This document shows, one piece after another, positions 51,114-61,213 of a DNA stretch of 64,000 nt. Below the pieces are notes generated by a model, which ran no database searches, was not told the DNA's origin, and was given only the letters and a program-made list of their open reading frames with translations. A program made the position numbers and the translations under genes. The stretch comes from Sulfurimonas xiamenensis (GTDB lineage: Bacteria > Campylobacterota > Campylobacteria > Campylobacterales > Sulfurimonadaceae). The stretch covers positions 682,001-746,000 of the forward strand of contig NZ_CP041166.1 of assembly GCF_009258045.1 (NCBI RefSeq), read 5' to 3'. The stretch's first letter is position 1, and each line of letters starts with the position of its first letter.

Positions 51114-52460
51114 TCAGTACCACTCCAGCAATTTTGTAACTTCATCTACAATAAATGTTTTGATATTTGATTTTTCCAACGGTTTTTTTGCAACAAGTGC
51201 TTTGGATATATTTTGCATGCTTGCCTCTTTAAGTCTTGCATCCATTGCAAAAACATCCCTAACATCACCGACAAGAGAAACTTCGCCTATAAAAACGGTT
51301 TGTTTGGAAATCGCACGATTGCGAAAACTGCTGATAATTGCTGCTAATATTGCCAAATCCGCAGAAGTTTCGTTTATTTTAATACCGCCTGTAATATTAA
51401 TAAAAACATCATATCCAGATAAAGGAATTTCAAGTTTTCTCTCCAAAAGTGCAAGCAGCATATTTAGTCTGTTTGTATCAAAACCTGTAGCCTGTCTTTT
51501 AGAGTTTGCGGTATGCGACTCTGAAACAAGAGCCTGTACTTCGAGTATAATCGGGCGGGAGCCTTCCATAACAACAGTCAGAGCTGATCCCGCCTGTTCT
51601 GAGTTGCGGTTGAAAAATCTTGAAGCTACATCAGTTGCTGATACAAGTCCATTGTTTTTCATCTCAAAAACACCGATTTCGCTTGTCGGCCCAAAACGGT
51701 TTTTAAATCCTCTTAAAATCCGAAGTTCCTGTGAAGAGTCGCCTTCAAAATATAAGACGGTATCAACCATATGCTCTAAAACTCTTGGACCGGCGATTGA
51801 TCCCTCTTTTGTAATATGCCCAATAATAAAGATAGCGATGTTTTTATCTTTTGCAATACGCATAAGCTCAAAGGTAATCTGTCTTACTTGAGTTACAGAC
51901 CCCGGTGCAGATGCGATATTTTCGGAGTAGAGTGTTTGAATGGAGTCGATAATTAAAAAAGTATAATCTTTATGTTCAAGTTCTGTTAAAACCTGCTCAA
52001 GTCTTATCTCGCTCAATAGATATAAAGTATCTTGATTTGCACCGAGTCTATTTGCGCGCAGTTTTATCTGAGAACCTGACTCTTCACCTGTTACATACAG
52101 AACATTTTGTCCGCTTGAAGCTATATCTGCACCGACTTTTAAAAGGAGTGTCGATTTTCCAACACCCGGACTTCCTCCTATAAGTGTCAGTGAGCCCGGC
52201 ACAACTCCTCCGCCAAGAACCATATCCAGCTCTATATCTTTAGAGCTAAATCGAAATACCTTCTCTTCTTTTATCTCATTTATGCTGATTGCTTTTGCGG
52301 AGGTGCTTGATGCTGATTTTGTTTTTTTTACAACTTCTTGCTGGTGCTCATTAAGCTCTATAAATGAGTCCCATGCCCCACAGTTTGTGCATTTGCCCAT
52401 CCATTTTGGTGTTGTAAATCCACAGTGTTGACACTCAAAGAGAATCTTTTTTTTAGACAT
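51114..52460 (-). CDS. radA: DNA repair protein RadA (Sms)
   Basis: This RecA-like ATPase drives branch migration in recombination. The 448 residues hold an N-terminal C4 zinc finger (CQHCGFTTPKWMGKCTNCGAW), Walker A GGSPGVGKST, the RadA motif KNRFGPTSE and a Lon-like C-terminal domain (about 270-448). All key parts are present. Confidence 0.97.
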   Translation of the reverse strand: MSKKKILFECQHCGFTTPKWMGKCTNCGAWDSFIELNEHQQEVVKKTKSASSTSAKAISINEIKEEKVFRFSSKDIELDMVLGGGVVPGSLTLIGGSPGVGKSTLLLKVGADIASSGQNVLYVTGEESGSQIKLRANRLGANQDTLYLLSEIRLEQVLTELEHKDYTFLIIDSIQTLYSENIASAPGSVTQVRQITFELMRIAKDKNIAIFIIGHITKEGSIAGPRVLEHMVDTVLYFEGDSSQELRILRGFKNRFGPTSEIGVFEMKNNGLVSATDVASRFFNRNSEQAGSALTVVMEGSRPIILEVQALVSESHTANSKRQATGFDTNRLNMLLALLERKLEIPLSGYDVFINITGGIKINETSADLAILAAIISSFRNRAISKQTVFIGEVSLVGDVRDVFAMDARLKEASMQNISKALVAKKPLEKSNIKTFIVDEVTKLLEWY

Positions 52461-52516
52461 AAAATAAGCCTTTATAGGAGAGTTGTGCGATTATACTTAT
52501 TTTAAAGTGTTCTCTT

Positions 52517-52545
52517 GTAAAATATGGCACTTTGCCATATTTTAC
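52517..52545 (-). terminator. Intrinsic terminator candidate after ftsY
   Basis: The 12-bp perfect arms GTAAAATATGGC and GCCATATTTTAC flank the 5-base loop ACTTT. On the minus strand the GC stem is followed by TATTTT, as in a bidirectional terminator. It overlaps the ftsY stop and separates ftsY from radA. Confidence 0.65.
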
Positions 52546-53420
52546 TCCTCTTCAACATAGATTACATCAAGCAGACTGTCAACAAATTCATACTTATCAA
52601 AGGGTGTTAAATTTTCAGGCTGCTCGCCTGTACCTACAAAAAGAATCGGGAGCTCAAGAGCATAAGCTATACTAAAAACACTTCCGCCTTTTGCCGTTCC
52701 GTCAAGTTTGGTAATAATAATTCCATCTACACCAATCATCTCGTTAAAAGCTTTTGCCTGTGCTATTGCAGAGTTGCCTTGTGTACCGTCTATGATTAGT
52801 ATCGTTCTATGAGGTGCACCGTTGTGAGCTTTGTCGCATATACGGGCTATCTTTTTAAGTTCATGTGCAAGATTTGTCTGTGTATGAAGTCTTCCTGCAG
52901 TATCTATGATAACATTGTCAAATTTTCTGGATTTTGCAGAATCTATAGTGTCGTAAGCAACTGCAGAACTGTCATGTCCCTGTTTTGAAGCGATTATAGG
53001 AATATCAAGTTTATTTGCCCATAGTGTAAGCTGTTCTATAGCAGCCGCTCTAAATGTGTCCCCGGCGCCAAGTATCACTTTTTTGCCTTCGCTTTTATAT
53101 TTATATGCCAGTTTTGAGATAGTAGTTGTTTTTCCGGCACCGTTTACACCGACAATCAACTCTACAAAAGGAGGTGTAAACTCAGGCTCTTTATATGTTG
53201 TGTAAGCAAGCGTTGCAAGTAGTTTTGAACGAAGAATGTCACGAGTTACTTTGCTTTGATATATCTCTTTTAAAATTATCTCTACTAATTCATACTCAAC
53301 ATCAGCTTCAAGCAGAATATCTTCAATCTCCTCTTTGGAAAAAGAGAGTTTCTTTTTTGGAACTACTGACTTAATCGCCTCAGCAGTTTTGTTAAGGGAT
53401 TTTTTTATAAATCCAAACAT
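52542..53420 (-). CDS. ftsY: Signal recognition particle receptor FtsY
   Basis: This GTPase brings ribosome-SRP complexes to the membrane. The product has 292 residues and lacks the long acidic A-domain of E. coli, as in many Campylobacterota. The N domain ([15 protein letters not shown] start) is followed by the G domain with [34 protein letters not shown] and [10 protein letters not shown]. The gene starts 0 bases after the upstream lipoprotein stop, so the two are co-translated. Confidence 0.96.
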   Translation of the reverse strand: MFGFIKKSLNKTAEAIKSVVPKKKLSFSKEEIEDILLEADVEYELVEIILKEIYQSKVTRDILRSKLLATLAYTTYKEPEFTPPFVELIVGVNGAGKTTTISKLAYKYKSEGKKVILGAGDTFRAAAIEQLTLWANKLDIPIIASKQGHDSSAVAYDTIDSAKSRKFDNVIIDTAGRLHTQTNLAHELKKIARICDKAHNGAPHRTILIIDGTQGNSAIAQAKAFNEMIGVDGIIITKLDGTAKGGSVFSIAYALELPILFVGTGEQPENLTPFDKYEFVDSLLDVIYVEEE

Positions 53421-53990
53421 CTATTTTCCTAAAGCGTTTTTGATATCACTCTCAATAAACTCTTCCGCGGTAGCACCGACATAATGATTGATTAATTTTG
53501 CATTTTTGTACATCGCCATAGTCGGAATAGGGTATCTGTCTCCAAGTCCGAGCTCTTTTACAATCTCATCACTTAAACGACGGTTTTGGTCTGAATTTAC
53601 TAAAATATATTTCGCGTTGTATTTTTCTGCAAATTCTTGTAATTTTGAGTTTTGAATATTGTCCTCTATGGTTACACCGATAACAATAATATCTTCTTTA
53701 TATTTTTCTTGCAACGAGCTTAAATGTGGTGCTACAGCACGACAAGGAGGACACCATGTTGCAAATATATCAAATATTACTATTTTATCATTTGCTCCTT
53801 CTAAAATAAAACCTGCACCCTCTTTTTTTACAACATACTGTTTTTGATCAATACCTGTAAGCACATACTCTTTTGTTGAAACTAATTGATTTACACTTTG
53901 AGCATTCTCAGTTTTTTCTTTATTATCAGAGCAGCCTTGAAATAAAATTGCCGATAAAATGGAGAGTGATAAAATATAATTTTTTAGCAT
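53421..53990 (-). CDS. TlpA-like thioredoxin-fold lipoprotein
   Basis: A protein of 189 residues from the ATG at 53990. Signal peptide MLKNYILSLSILSAILFQGC has its lipobox Cys at 20. The thioredoxin fold follows with the redox pair WCPPC (Cys80, Cys83) and cis-Pro YPIPTMAMY. Such periplasmic thiol reductases serve cytochrome c maturation or disulfide control. An in-frame ATG at 54044 would put 18 polar residues before the signal and is rejected. Confidence 0.9.
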   Translation of the reverse strand: MLKNYILSLSILSAILFQGCSDNKEKTENAQSVNQLVSTKEYVLTGIDQKQYVVKKEGAGFILEGANDKIVIFDIFATWCPPCRAVAPHLSSLQEKYKEDIIVIGVTIEDNIQNSKLQEFAEKYNAKYILVNSDQNRRLSDEIVKELGLGDRYPIPTMAMYKNAKLINHYVGATAEEFIESDIKNALGK

Positions 53991-54055
53991 AGATTTACCT
54001 TGTTTTCTGTTTTTTTGAGTTAAAATAACTGAAATTATAACCATAAAGATTTTAT

Positions 54056-54628
54056 ATGTCTCTTACAAAAGCTACTTTTAGACAAAATTGTCTAAGGAAA
54101 ATTAAAAACAGTCCTAAATATAATCGTTTTTATAAAAATGCCAAGATAAATATTGAACTTCAAAAAGAACTTAAAAAGTTTAAAAATAAGAAAATACTTT
54201 TTTATACTTCATTGCCTTTTGAAGCTGATACGGCAAAATCAATAAAAATAATGAGAAAAAAGTATGATATTTATGTGCCGTTTATGCAAGGCGAAAGTTT
54301 TAAGATGGTACCATTTAGATTACCGCTTAAAAAAAAGAAATTTGGAATTTATGAAGCGGGAAACAGTTTAAGAAATATTAAAAAAATAGATATAGCTATA
54401 GTGCCAGTTGTTGGTGTGGATGGAAATTTACAAAGAGTTGGTTTTGGAAAAGGAATGTATGATCGTTTCTTTGCAAAGTTGAAAAAGAGACCGTACACGA
54501 TTTTTATACAATCAGAATTTTGTTACACAAAAGAGTTTATTTGTGATGAGTATGACATTACATGCGATTTAATTATTACGCCACGCGTTAAAGTACGAAA
54601 TAAAAATATGGCTATAAACAGGAAGTAA
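54056..54628 (+). CDS. 5-formyltetrahydrofolate cyclo-ligase family protein
   Basis: This enzyme turns 5-formyl-THF to 5,10-methenyl-THF with ATP. The product has 190 residues. The C-terminal signature VPVVGVDGNLQRVGFGKGMYDRFFAKL (about 121-147) carries the GxGxGxYDR nucleotide motif, and FRQNCLRKI starts the chain. It overlaps nothing and sits 1 base before rny, so it is co-transcribed with it. Confidence 0.88.
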   Translation: MSLTKATFRQNCLRKIKNSPKYNRFYKNAKINIELQKELKKFKNKKILFYTSLPFEADTAKSIKIMRKKYDIYVPFMQGESFKMVPFRLPLKKKKFGIYEAGNSLRNIKKIDIAIVPVVGVDGNLQRVGFGKGMYDRFFAKLKKRPYTIFIQSEFCYTKEFICDEYDITCDLIITPRVKVRNKNMAINRK

Positions 54629-54629
54629 A

Positions 54630-56198
54630 ATGTTAAATGAGATACTAATTGGTGGTGTGACAGCTACCGTTAGTGGGCTTATTGGATTTTTCATTTCTAA
54701 AAAAATAACTAATGCTAATTTTGATATTTATGTCGAAAAAGCTAAAGCTCAAGCCGGTGCTATTGAAAATGAAGCACAAATGCTGCTCTACAAAGCTAAT
54801 ATGAAATCTCAAGAGATAGAATTAGAAGCAGTAAAATTGTATGAGAGTGCAAAAGAGAGAGCTAAAGCAGATCTTCGCCAAAGAGAAGATGATATTATAG
54901 TAAAAGAGCAAAATTTTAAGCGCTATAAACAAAATGAAGAAAAAAGACTTCAAGATGAAGTAGCTATTTTAAAATCGAGACAAGTTGATTTAAAAAGAAA
55001 TGAAAAATCTTTAGACTCACTAAAAAAGAGATATGAAGAGAAAATAGATGAAGCACTAGGTGCGATTGAGCACTGTGCAGGAATGACAAAAGATGAAGCA
55101 AAAATTGTTCTATTTGAAAAAATAGAAGAGAAATCTCGGGCGCAGATAGCTCATATTGTAAGACGGTATGAAAATGAGGCAAAAGTAGAGGCTAAAAAAA
55201 GAGCAAACTATATTTTAGCTCAGGCAACAAGCAGATATGCAGGTGAATTTGCTGCAGAGCGCCTTACAAATTTAGTGCATCTTTTTGATGATGAGTTAAA
55301 AGGCCGCATAATAGGTAAAGAGGGAAGAAATATTAAGACTCTTGAAACTCTCTTAGGTGTAGATATTATTATAGATGATACTCCAAATGCGATTCTTGTA
55401 AGCAGTTTTAATCTTTATCGTCGTGCAATTGCAACAAAAACTATAGAGTTATTGATAGAAGATGGTCGTATTCAGCCGGCTAGAATAGAAGAGATTTATA
55501 GTAAAGTTTGTGATGATTTTGATGCAAATATACTCAACGAGGGTGAAGAAATTATCGCAGATTTGGATATCGGCGTGATGCATCCTGAGCTTATTAAACT
55601 TATTGGCAAGCTTCGTTATCGTGCAAGTTATGGGCAAAACGCACTTGCGCATACTCTTGAAGTTGCTCATTTGGCTGGAATAATGGCTGCTGAAATGGGC
55701 GGAGATGTCAGATTGGCAAAAAGAGCAGGGCTTTTGCATGATATAGGCAAAGCTTTGACACATGAGCATGATGGGAGTCATGTTGATTTGGGTGCGGCGA
55801 TTTGTAATCGTTATAATGAGCATGGTGTGGTTATAAATGCGATTTATGCGCATCACGGATACGAGGAGATGAATTCGATAGAGTGTGGTGCAGTATGTGC
55901 TGCAGATGCGTTGTCTGCGGCAAGACCGGGTGCAAGAAGAGAGGTGTTGGAGAGTTTTCTAAAAAGAGTTACAGAAATAGAAGAGATAGCGTCAGAGCAT
56001 ACCGGTGTAAAACAGGCATATGCAATCAATGCGGGGCGGGAAGTAAGAGTAATCGTAAACGCTTCTCTTGTAAATGATGATGAGTCTGTTTTAATGGCAA
56101 AAGAGATAGCAAAAGAGATAGAAGAGAAAGTTCAGTATCCGGGCGAGATAAAAGTAAATGTTATTAGAGAAAGCAGAGCTGTTGAATTTGCGAGATAA
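54630..56198 (+). CDS. rny: Ribonuclease Y
   Basis: This membrane-bound endoribonuclease starts mRNA decay. The 522 residues hold an N-terminal helix (about 5-22), a long coiled coil (25-190), a KH domain (GRIIGKEGRNIKTLE) and an HD domain with HTLEVAHLAGIMA and the metal motif LLHDIGKA. Domain order and length are standard. Confidence 0.97.
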   Translation: MLNEILIGGVTATVSGLIGFFISKKITNANFDIYVEKAKAQAGAIENEAQMLLYKANMKSQEIELEAVKLYESAKERAKADLRQREDDIIVKEQNFKRYKQNEEKRLQDEVAILKSRQVDLKRNEKSLDSLKKRYEEKIDEALGAIEHCAGMTKDEAKIVLFEKIEEKSRAQIAHIVRRYENEAKVEAKKRANYILAQATSRYAGEFAAERLTNLVHLFDDELKGRIIGKEGRNIKTLETLLGVDIIIDDTPNAILVSSFNLYRRAIATKTIELLIEDGRIQPARIEEIYSKVCDDFDANILNEGEEIIADLDIGVMHPELIKLIGKLRYRASYGQNALAHTLEVAHLAGIMAAEMGGDVRLAKRAGLLHDIGKALTHEHDGSHVDLGAAICNRYNEHGVVINAIYAHHGYEEMNSIECGAVCAADALSAARPGARREVLESFLKRVTEIEEIASEHTGVKQAYAINAGREVRVIVNASLVNDDESVLMAKEIAKEIEEKVQYPGEIKVNVIRESRAVEFAR

Positions 56199-56207
56199 AA
56201 CATAAAT

Positions 56208-56236
56208 GAAACTATCTAAAACAACTAGATAGTTTC
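56208..56236. terminator. Bidirectional terminator between rny and the CDF gene
   Basis: The perfect 11-bp arms GAAACTATCTA and TAGATAGTTTC around AAACAAC are followed by TTCTTCTATAT. They lie between two convergent stops. Confidence 0.65.
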
Positions 56237-57118
56237 TTCTATATCGTTTATCTCTGAATCATCATATGGATCCATATGTATAAGCACATGAACATTTTTA
56301 TCTTTAAAAAGTTGTTTTAATTTCATCTCTAATTTATCTGCTACAAGATGTGCATCATAGAGTGATATGCTTACATTAAAGACAAGATGAACAGATATAA
56401 ATATATGAGAGCCTGATTCTCTTGTTTGAAGCTTGTGATAGTCAGTTATATCTGTTTGACTTTCAATAGTATCTGTAATCTTTTTTATATCATCTTCAGA
56501 CAATGCAGCATCAAGAAGCATTAAAATACCCTCTTTTATAATAGGCATTGCCGAATAAATCATATAGATGCCAATACAAATACCAAGAATAGGGTCAATT
56601 AATCCTTCTCCTGTTAGCGAAACAAGCCCAAGTGCTAAAAGAACCGCGCCGTTTGAAAAAATATCTGTTTTATAGTGAAGCGCATCTGCTTTTATAACCA
56701 TATTGTTTGTTTTTTTAGCAACACTGTTCAAGTACATTACAAGCAAAGATGTAATTAAAATAGAAAGAAGCATTACTGTAATACTTTCGTTTACATAGTT
56801 CATTTCTCGAGGATAAATTATTTTTATAAGCGCTTCATAAAGTATAAATAGTGCTGAGAGAGAAATTACAGTACCCTCTATAACTGCTGCAAGTGGTTCG
56901 ATTTTATTTCGTCCATAGTTGAAATTGTTGTCTGGGTCCTTTTCAGCATTATGGAGTGCAAAGTAGTTAAACAAGGATACTGTCAAATCTAGCAAAGAAT
57001 CAATTGCAGAAGCTAAAACTGCAATAGAACCGCTTAAGATACCAATTGTCATTTTCATAACAACAAGCAGTGCTGCTACTGAAGTTGAAACAACTGTTGC
57101 TTTTTTTTCTACTCTCAT
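56225..57118 (-). CDS. Cation diffusion facilitator family transporter
   Basis: This 297-residue inner-membrane divalent cation/proton antiporter (zinc, iron or manganese) has six helices and a C-terminal cytoplasmic domain (about 205-297). The helix 2 site ASAIDSLLDLTVSLFNY and helix 5 site ADALHYKTDIFSNG contain the paired DxxxD and HxxxD ligands, and the set D/D/H/D resembles the FieF group. It converges with rny. Confidence 0.93.
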   Translation of the reverse strand: MRVEKKATVVSTSVAALLVVMKMTIGILSGSIAVLASAIDSLLDLTVSLFNYFALHNAEKDPDNNFNYGRNKIEPLAAVIEGTVISLSALFILYEALIKIIYPREMNYVNESITVMLLSILITSLLVMYLNSVAKKTNNMVIKADALHYKTDIFSNGAVLLALGLVSLTGEGLIDPILGICIGIYMIYSAMPIIKEGILMLLDAALSEDDIKKITDTIESQTDITDYHKLQTRESGSHIFISVHLVFNVSISLYDAHLVADKLEMKLKQLFKDKNVHVLIHMDPYDDSEINDIEETI

Positions 57119-57195
57119 TTTAAATCCTATATCTTTTAAGATACAATTATAATAAAATTAATATTTTATAGTAATTAAAGACAGGGTGTAAAAAT

Positions 57196-58080
57196 ATGAA
57201 TTTACAAGAGTTGAGAGAAGAGCGTCTTAAATGGATGAAATGGAAAAATATAGCACCGCTTCAAGAGGCTTTAAAGAGTTTAGAGGATGGCTCTTGGGAA
57301 GTAGAACTTGGTGATATAATAAGTGTTAATGGAGCTGCTCCAAAAGATGTAGATAAAATAGCAAAAATGATGATGCCTTGGCGAAAAGGACCTTTTAAAC
57401 TTTTTGATACATTTATTGATTCAGAGTGGAGAAGCTATATCAAATACAATCTTCTGCGAAAACATTTTAATCTAAAAGATAAAAGAGTTGCCGATATAGG
57501 GTGTAATAATGGGTACTATCTTTTTAGAATGCAGGAGGATGCACCAAAATCTTTAGTAGGTTTTGATCCTTCGCCTCTCTATAAAACACAGTTTGAATTT
57601 ATCAACCATTTTGTAAAGAGTGATATTGTTTACGAACTTTTGGGCGTTGAACATTTGGAATTTTATGAAGAGAAGTTTGATGTTATTTTTTGTCTGGGAG
57701 TTCTTTATCATAGAAGTGATCCTGTTGCAATGTTAAAATCTCTTTATAAAGGTCTTGATAAAAAAGGCGAAGTGATTCTTGATACATTCTATATAGAGGG
57801 TGATGATGAGGTGTGCTTATGTCCCAAGTCATCTTATTCTAAAATACCAAACATCTACTTTGTACCGACAATAAAAGCTTTAAAAAATTGGTGTCTAAGA
57901 GCAGGATTTAAGAGTTTTGAAGTTCTAGAAACTTCAGTTACAAATAGTGATGAGCAGAGAAAAACTGAGTGGATAGAGGGAGAGTCTTTAGAGAATTTTT
58001 TAGATGAAAATGATAAAAGTAAAACTGTTGAAGGTTATCCTGCACCTGCAAGAGTATATGTAAAATTAATGAAGGGATAA
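57196..58080 (+). CDS. cmoB: tRNA U34 carboxymethyltransferase CmoB
   Basis: This enzyme uses carboxy-S-adenosylmethionine to make the wobble base cmo5U in tRNA. The product has 294 residues (E. coli 323). Motif [28 protein letters not shown], then [20 protein letters not shown] and [11 protein letters not shown] are all typical. CmoA is not in the window. It is followed by the thioesterase gene after 2 bases. Confidence 0.95.
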   Translation: MNLQELREERLKWMKWKNIAPLQEALKSLEDGSWEVELGDIISVNGAAPKDVDKIAKMMMPWRKGPFKLFDTFIDSEWRSYIKYNLLRKHFNLKDKRVADIGCNNGYYLFRMQEDAPKSLVGFDPSPLYKTQFEFINHFVKSDIVYELLGVEHLEFYEEKFDVIFCLGVLYHRSDPVAMLKSLYKGLDKKGEVILDTFYIEGDDEVCLCPKSSYSKIPNIYFVPTIKALKNWCLRAGFKSFEVLETSVTNSDEQRKTEWIEGESLENFLDENDKSKTVEGYPAPARVYVKLMKG

Positions 58081-58082
58081 AG

Positions 58083-58511
58083 ATGAACAAGAGCATTGAA
58101 ACGAAATTAAAAACGCATAAAAAGATAAATCGTAATTTATGTGGTGAGATACAGAGACTTGAAGATGGATTTGTAGAATTAAAATTTGTAACGGCTCCTG
58201 AAATGGTCGCTGACTCTAAAAATTTAATCCATGGAGGCTTTATCTTCGGTGCGGCGGATTATGCCGCAATGGCTGCCATAAATGAGGAAAATGTTGTTTT
58301 AGCGGCAAGTAGTTGCAGATTTATCGCTCCTGTAAAGCTTGGAGATATAGTTGATTTTACTGCTGAAATCAAAAGCACAGAAGGCAGAAAAAGTAGTGTA
58401 TATGTAATAGGAAATGTTTTAAATACAAAAGTTTTTGAGGGTGAATTTAAAACATTTGTTACTGAAAAACATGTACTGGAATTAAGTTCTCTTAAAACAA
58501 AAAATGCTTAG
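58083..58511 (+). CDS. PaaI-type hotdog thioesterase
   Basis: A 142-residue acyl-CoA thioesterase family protein. The hotdog signature LIHGGFIFGAADYAAMAAIN (about 49-68) with the catalytic acid in the long helix is clear, followed by CRFIAPVKLGD. The substrate is unknown. It is co-transcribed with cmoB. Confidence 0.88.
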   Translation: MNKSIETKLKTHKKINRNLCGEIQRLEDGFVELKFVTAPEMVADSKNLIHGGFIFGAADYAAMAAINEENVVLAASSCRFIAPVKLGDIVDFTAEIKSTEGRKSSVYVIGNVLNTKVFEGEFKTFVTEKHVLELSSLKTKNA

Positions 58512-58525
58512 GAGTAGAAGACTTT

Positions 58526-59119
58526 TTAAAGATTTTCTATCCAGTAATCGCTATATTGCTGCTCTTGTTTGATGGTTGTAGTATTTCCATGTCCTGGATA
58601 TATAGTTTTGTCATACGGGATTTTTTTAAATTTTTCAAGTGATTTTTTCATATCCTGCGGGGATGAGTATGGAAAATCAGTTCGTCCGATAGAGCGTTCA
58701 AATATAAAATCGCCGCTAAACATAGCATTGCCTATCTCTATCGTTGAGCATCCAGGTGTGTGTCCCGGAAAGTGGCGAAACTTTACTTTAATACCCTCAA
58801 AATCAAACTCTTCATCCGGTTTTACTTCCACATCTGGTTTTGAAGGCGGCAGATCCGGCATCCATGAGCTGCTTGATAAGAGCATAACATCATCTACTGG
58901 GGTATAAAGGGGAACCTTTAATTTCTTCTGCAGTTCGGCATTACTCCATACATGATCAAAATGTCCGTGTGTATTTAATATTGCGACAGGATTTGTTACA
59001 TTTTTCATAACCCACTCCGTGGCGCCGATACCAGGATCAATGATAAAATCTTTTTTGTCTATGGTGACGATATAGCAGTTTGTTTGATAATCTCCCATTG
59101 CTTTAACTTGTATTTTCAT
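58526..59119 (-). CDS. MBL-fold metallo-hydrolase (glyoxalase II-like)
   Basis: A 197-residue protein from the start MKIQVKAMGDYQTNCYIV at 59119; longer frames add unrelated residues. Metal ligands are intact: LNTHGHFDHVW (HxHxDH), FRHFPGHTPGCS, SGDFIFERSIGRTDFP and IYPGHGNTT. It hydrolyses a thioester or similar bond with two metal ions. It converges on the thioesterase gene. Confidence 0.92.
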   Translation of the reverse strand: MKIQVKAMGDYQTNCYIVTIDKKDFIIDPGIGATEWVMKNVTNPVAILNTHGHFDHVWSNAELQKKLKVPLYTPVDDVMLLSSSSWMPDLPPSKPDVEVKPDEEFDFEGIKVKFRHFPGHTPGCSTIEIGNAMFSGDFIFERSIGRTDFPYSSPQDMKKSLEKFKKIPYDKTIYPGHGNTTTIKQEQQYSDYWIENL

Positions 59120-59237
59120 TTTTTTACTTTTCATTTTTTTTTTGACAAATTGTAACAAAAAAGCAGAGCAGTTTTGTTGTTTTTTGTAAAAAATATTATA
59201 AAAAATGCAATATGTTCTTAAGGTTACCAAAATTTGA

Positions 59238-59296
59238 TATAATATTTTTTGTTAAGCCCTGATAAAGGGCACTTATTACTTTTTTAGGGGTTAGTA
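59238..59296 (+). promoter_or_regulatory. nadE promoter and structured leader
   Basis: A TATAAT (59238-59243) is followed by a leader with hairpin GCCCT-GATAA-AGGGC (59256-59270) and a T-run. The CCCT strand could instead pair with AGGGG (59286-59290), the ribosome-binding site of nadE. This offers two exclusive structures and thus possible translational control. Confidence 0.4.
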
Positions 59297-60070
59297 ATGA
59301 AAAAATATGAGCAAATAACGGAATATTTGCAACAATTTTTAAATGATGAAGTTCATAAAACTGGACTTGAGAATGTTGTTTTAGGTCTTAGCGGTGGAAT
59401 TGATTCAGCTGTTGTTGCCGTGCTTGCTCAAAAAGTTTTCAAAGATAATCTTTTATGTGTCAAGATGCCTTCGCATTACTCTTCGCAAAGTTCTTTGATT
59501 GATGCGGATGAGTTATGTCAAAATTTTGGATTAAAATCTGTCACGGCTTCAATTGAACCGATGTTAAGAGTTTATGAAGAGTTGAATCCAGATATGGATA
59601 ATTTAAGAAAAGGCAATTTTTCAGCACGGCTCAGAATGGCTACAATCTTTGATATCTCGGCTAAACAAAAAGCTTTGGTTTTAGGAACAAGCAACAAAAG
59701 CGAGTTGCTGTTAGGTTATGGAACTATTTATGGGGATTTGGCGTGTGCCATAAATCCGATAGGTGACTTGTACAAGAGTGAAATTTATGAGTTGGCAGAG
59801 TATCTGGGTGTGCCAGAAAGCATTATAAAAAAGGCTCCCTCAGCAGATTTGTGGAGTGGTCAAAGCGATGAAGCAGATTTGGGTTATACATATGCACAAC
59901 TTGATGAAATGCTTAAACTTTATGCCGAAGAAAAACTTTCTAAAGAAGAGATGGTTCAAATGGGTTATAACAAAGAGATGATCGATATGATACTATCAAG
60001 AATATCGCGCAATCAGTTTAAAGGCAAAATGCCTGTTATAGCAAAATTAACCTCTAACAATATATTATAA
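59297..60070 (+). CDS. nadE: NAD+ synthase (ammonia- or glutamine-dependent)
   Basis: This enzyme converts nicotinate adenine dinucleotide to NAD+. The 257 residues have the P-loop VLGLSGGIDSAVVA and the second half signature KSELLLGYGTIYGDLACAINPIGDLYKSEIY. There is no glutaminase domain, so free ammonia or another protein supplies nitrogen. It heads a block with a DegT aminotransferase, lpxK and argB. Confidence 0.96.
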   Translation: MKKYEQITEYLQQFLNDEVHKTGLENVVLGLSGGIDSAVVAVLAQKVFKDNLLCVKMPSHYSSQSSLIDADELCQNFGLKSVTASIEPMLRVYEELNPDMDNLRKGNFSARLRMATIFDISAKQKALVLGTSNKSELLLGYGTIYGDLACAINPIGDLYKSEIYELAEYLGVPESIIKKAPSADLWSGQSDEADLGYTYAQLDEMLKLYAEEKLSKEEMVQMGYNKEMIDMILSRISRNQFKGKMPVIAKLTSNNIL

Positions 60071-60080
60071 GGATTAGATA

Positions 60081-61202
60081 ATGAAAGTTCCATTTTACAA
60101 GTATGAAAGCAGTGTAGAAGCGCACTCAAATGTAAGTGATGTTTTAGACGGTGAAGATATAGATCAAGTAGAAGAGCTGCAAAATGAGTTTGCTTCATAT
60201 ATCGGGGCAGACTATGCGCTGGCTACATCGCACGGTACATCAGCGCTTCATTTGGCAATGCTGGCACTTGATTTAAAAAGAGGCGATAAAATAGTATGTT
60301 CTGTAAATGCGCATCCAAATGTGCCTGAAGTTGTTAGACACTTTGATGCTGAGCCTATTTTTATAGATATAGACCCTCAAACCTACAATATAAATCTTGA
60401 TAAGCTAGAAACATATTTAAAAGACAACAAAGCTAAAAAACTAAAAGCTGTAATTGTTACGCATATAGCAGGACAATGTGTTGATTTGGATAGACTTTAT
60501 GCTATGGCAAAAACAAATGATGTTAAGATTGTTGAGGATGCATGTGAGGCTCTTGGAGCTACCTATAAAGGGGATAAAATAGGTTCAACAGGCGCAGATA
60601 TTACATGTTTTGATTTTTCATCTCATTTAAAAAAAGATGTTTGCAATGGGGGTATGCTAGTTTCAAATTCCCAGGAGATTATTGAGCGCGCAAATCTTTT
60701 AAGTTCACATGCAATTAAACGAGACAAAGACTCTTTAGAATATATATATGATGTTGTAGATATAGGTTTTGATTACTCAATGAGTCAGTTAGATGCCGCT
60801 TATATACGGGCTCAAATTAAAGAACAAGATAAAAGTCTACAAAGAGTCCAAGAAATAGCGCAGATGTACAATAAAGCGCTTGAGGGAGTCGAACATGTGA
60901 CTATTCCTGAACCAAAGAGCGATGAACATCCATACTCTTTATATATTATCAAAGTAGATAAAAACAGAGACTCTTTTGCGCTTGAGCTTAAAAAAGAGGG
61001 TGTTGAAGTTGGACTTCACTATATTCCGCTTCATTTTTTATCATATTACAAGCATAAATATTCACTAAAAGTAAACAACTTTCCTGTTGCACTTACAACA
61101 TATCAACAGGTAATGTCGCTTCCGATATATCCAAGTATGAAAAATGAAGAAGTGCAGTATGTAATAGATAAGATCAAATCAGTAGCATCGACTAGAGTTT
61201 AA
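60081..61202 (+). CDS. DegT/DnrJ/EryC1/StrS-type aminotransferase
   Basis: A 373-residue PLP-dependent sugar aminotransferase. The catalytic lysine is in DFSSHLKKDVCNGGML, replacing the usual SxHK context, and ALATSHGTSALHLAMLAL binds PLP phosphate. It forms amino sugars of nucleotide-linked glycans or lipopolysaccharide. Its place before lpxK suggests cell-surface glycan synthesis. Specific product unknown. Confidence 0.9.
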   Translation: MKVPFYKYESSVEAHSNVSDVLDGEDIDQVEELQNEFASYIGADYALATSHGTSALHLAMLALDLKRGDKIVCSVNAHPNVPEVVRHFDAEPIFIDIDPQTYNINLDKLETYLKDNKAKKLKAVIVTHIAGQCVDLDRLYAMAKTNDVKIVEDACEALGATYKGDKIGSTGADITCFDFSSHLKKDVCNGGMLVSNSQEIIERANLLSSHAIKRDKDSLEYIYDVVDIGFDYSMSQLDAAYIRAQIKEQDKSLQRVQEIAQMYNKALEGVEHVTIPEPKSDEHPYSLYIIKVDKNRDSFALELKKEGVEVGLHYIPLHFLSYYKHKYSLKVNNFPVALTTYQQVMSLPIYPSMKNEEVQYVIDKIKSVASTRV

Positions 61203-61213
61203 AAAGCAAAAAA

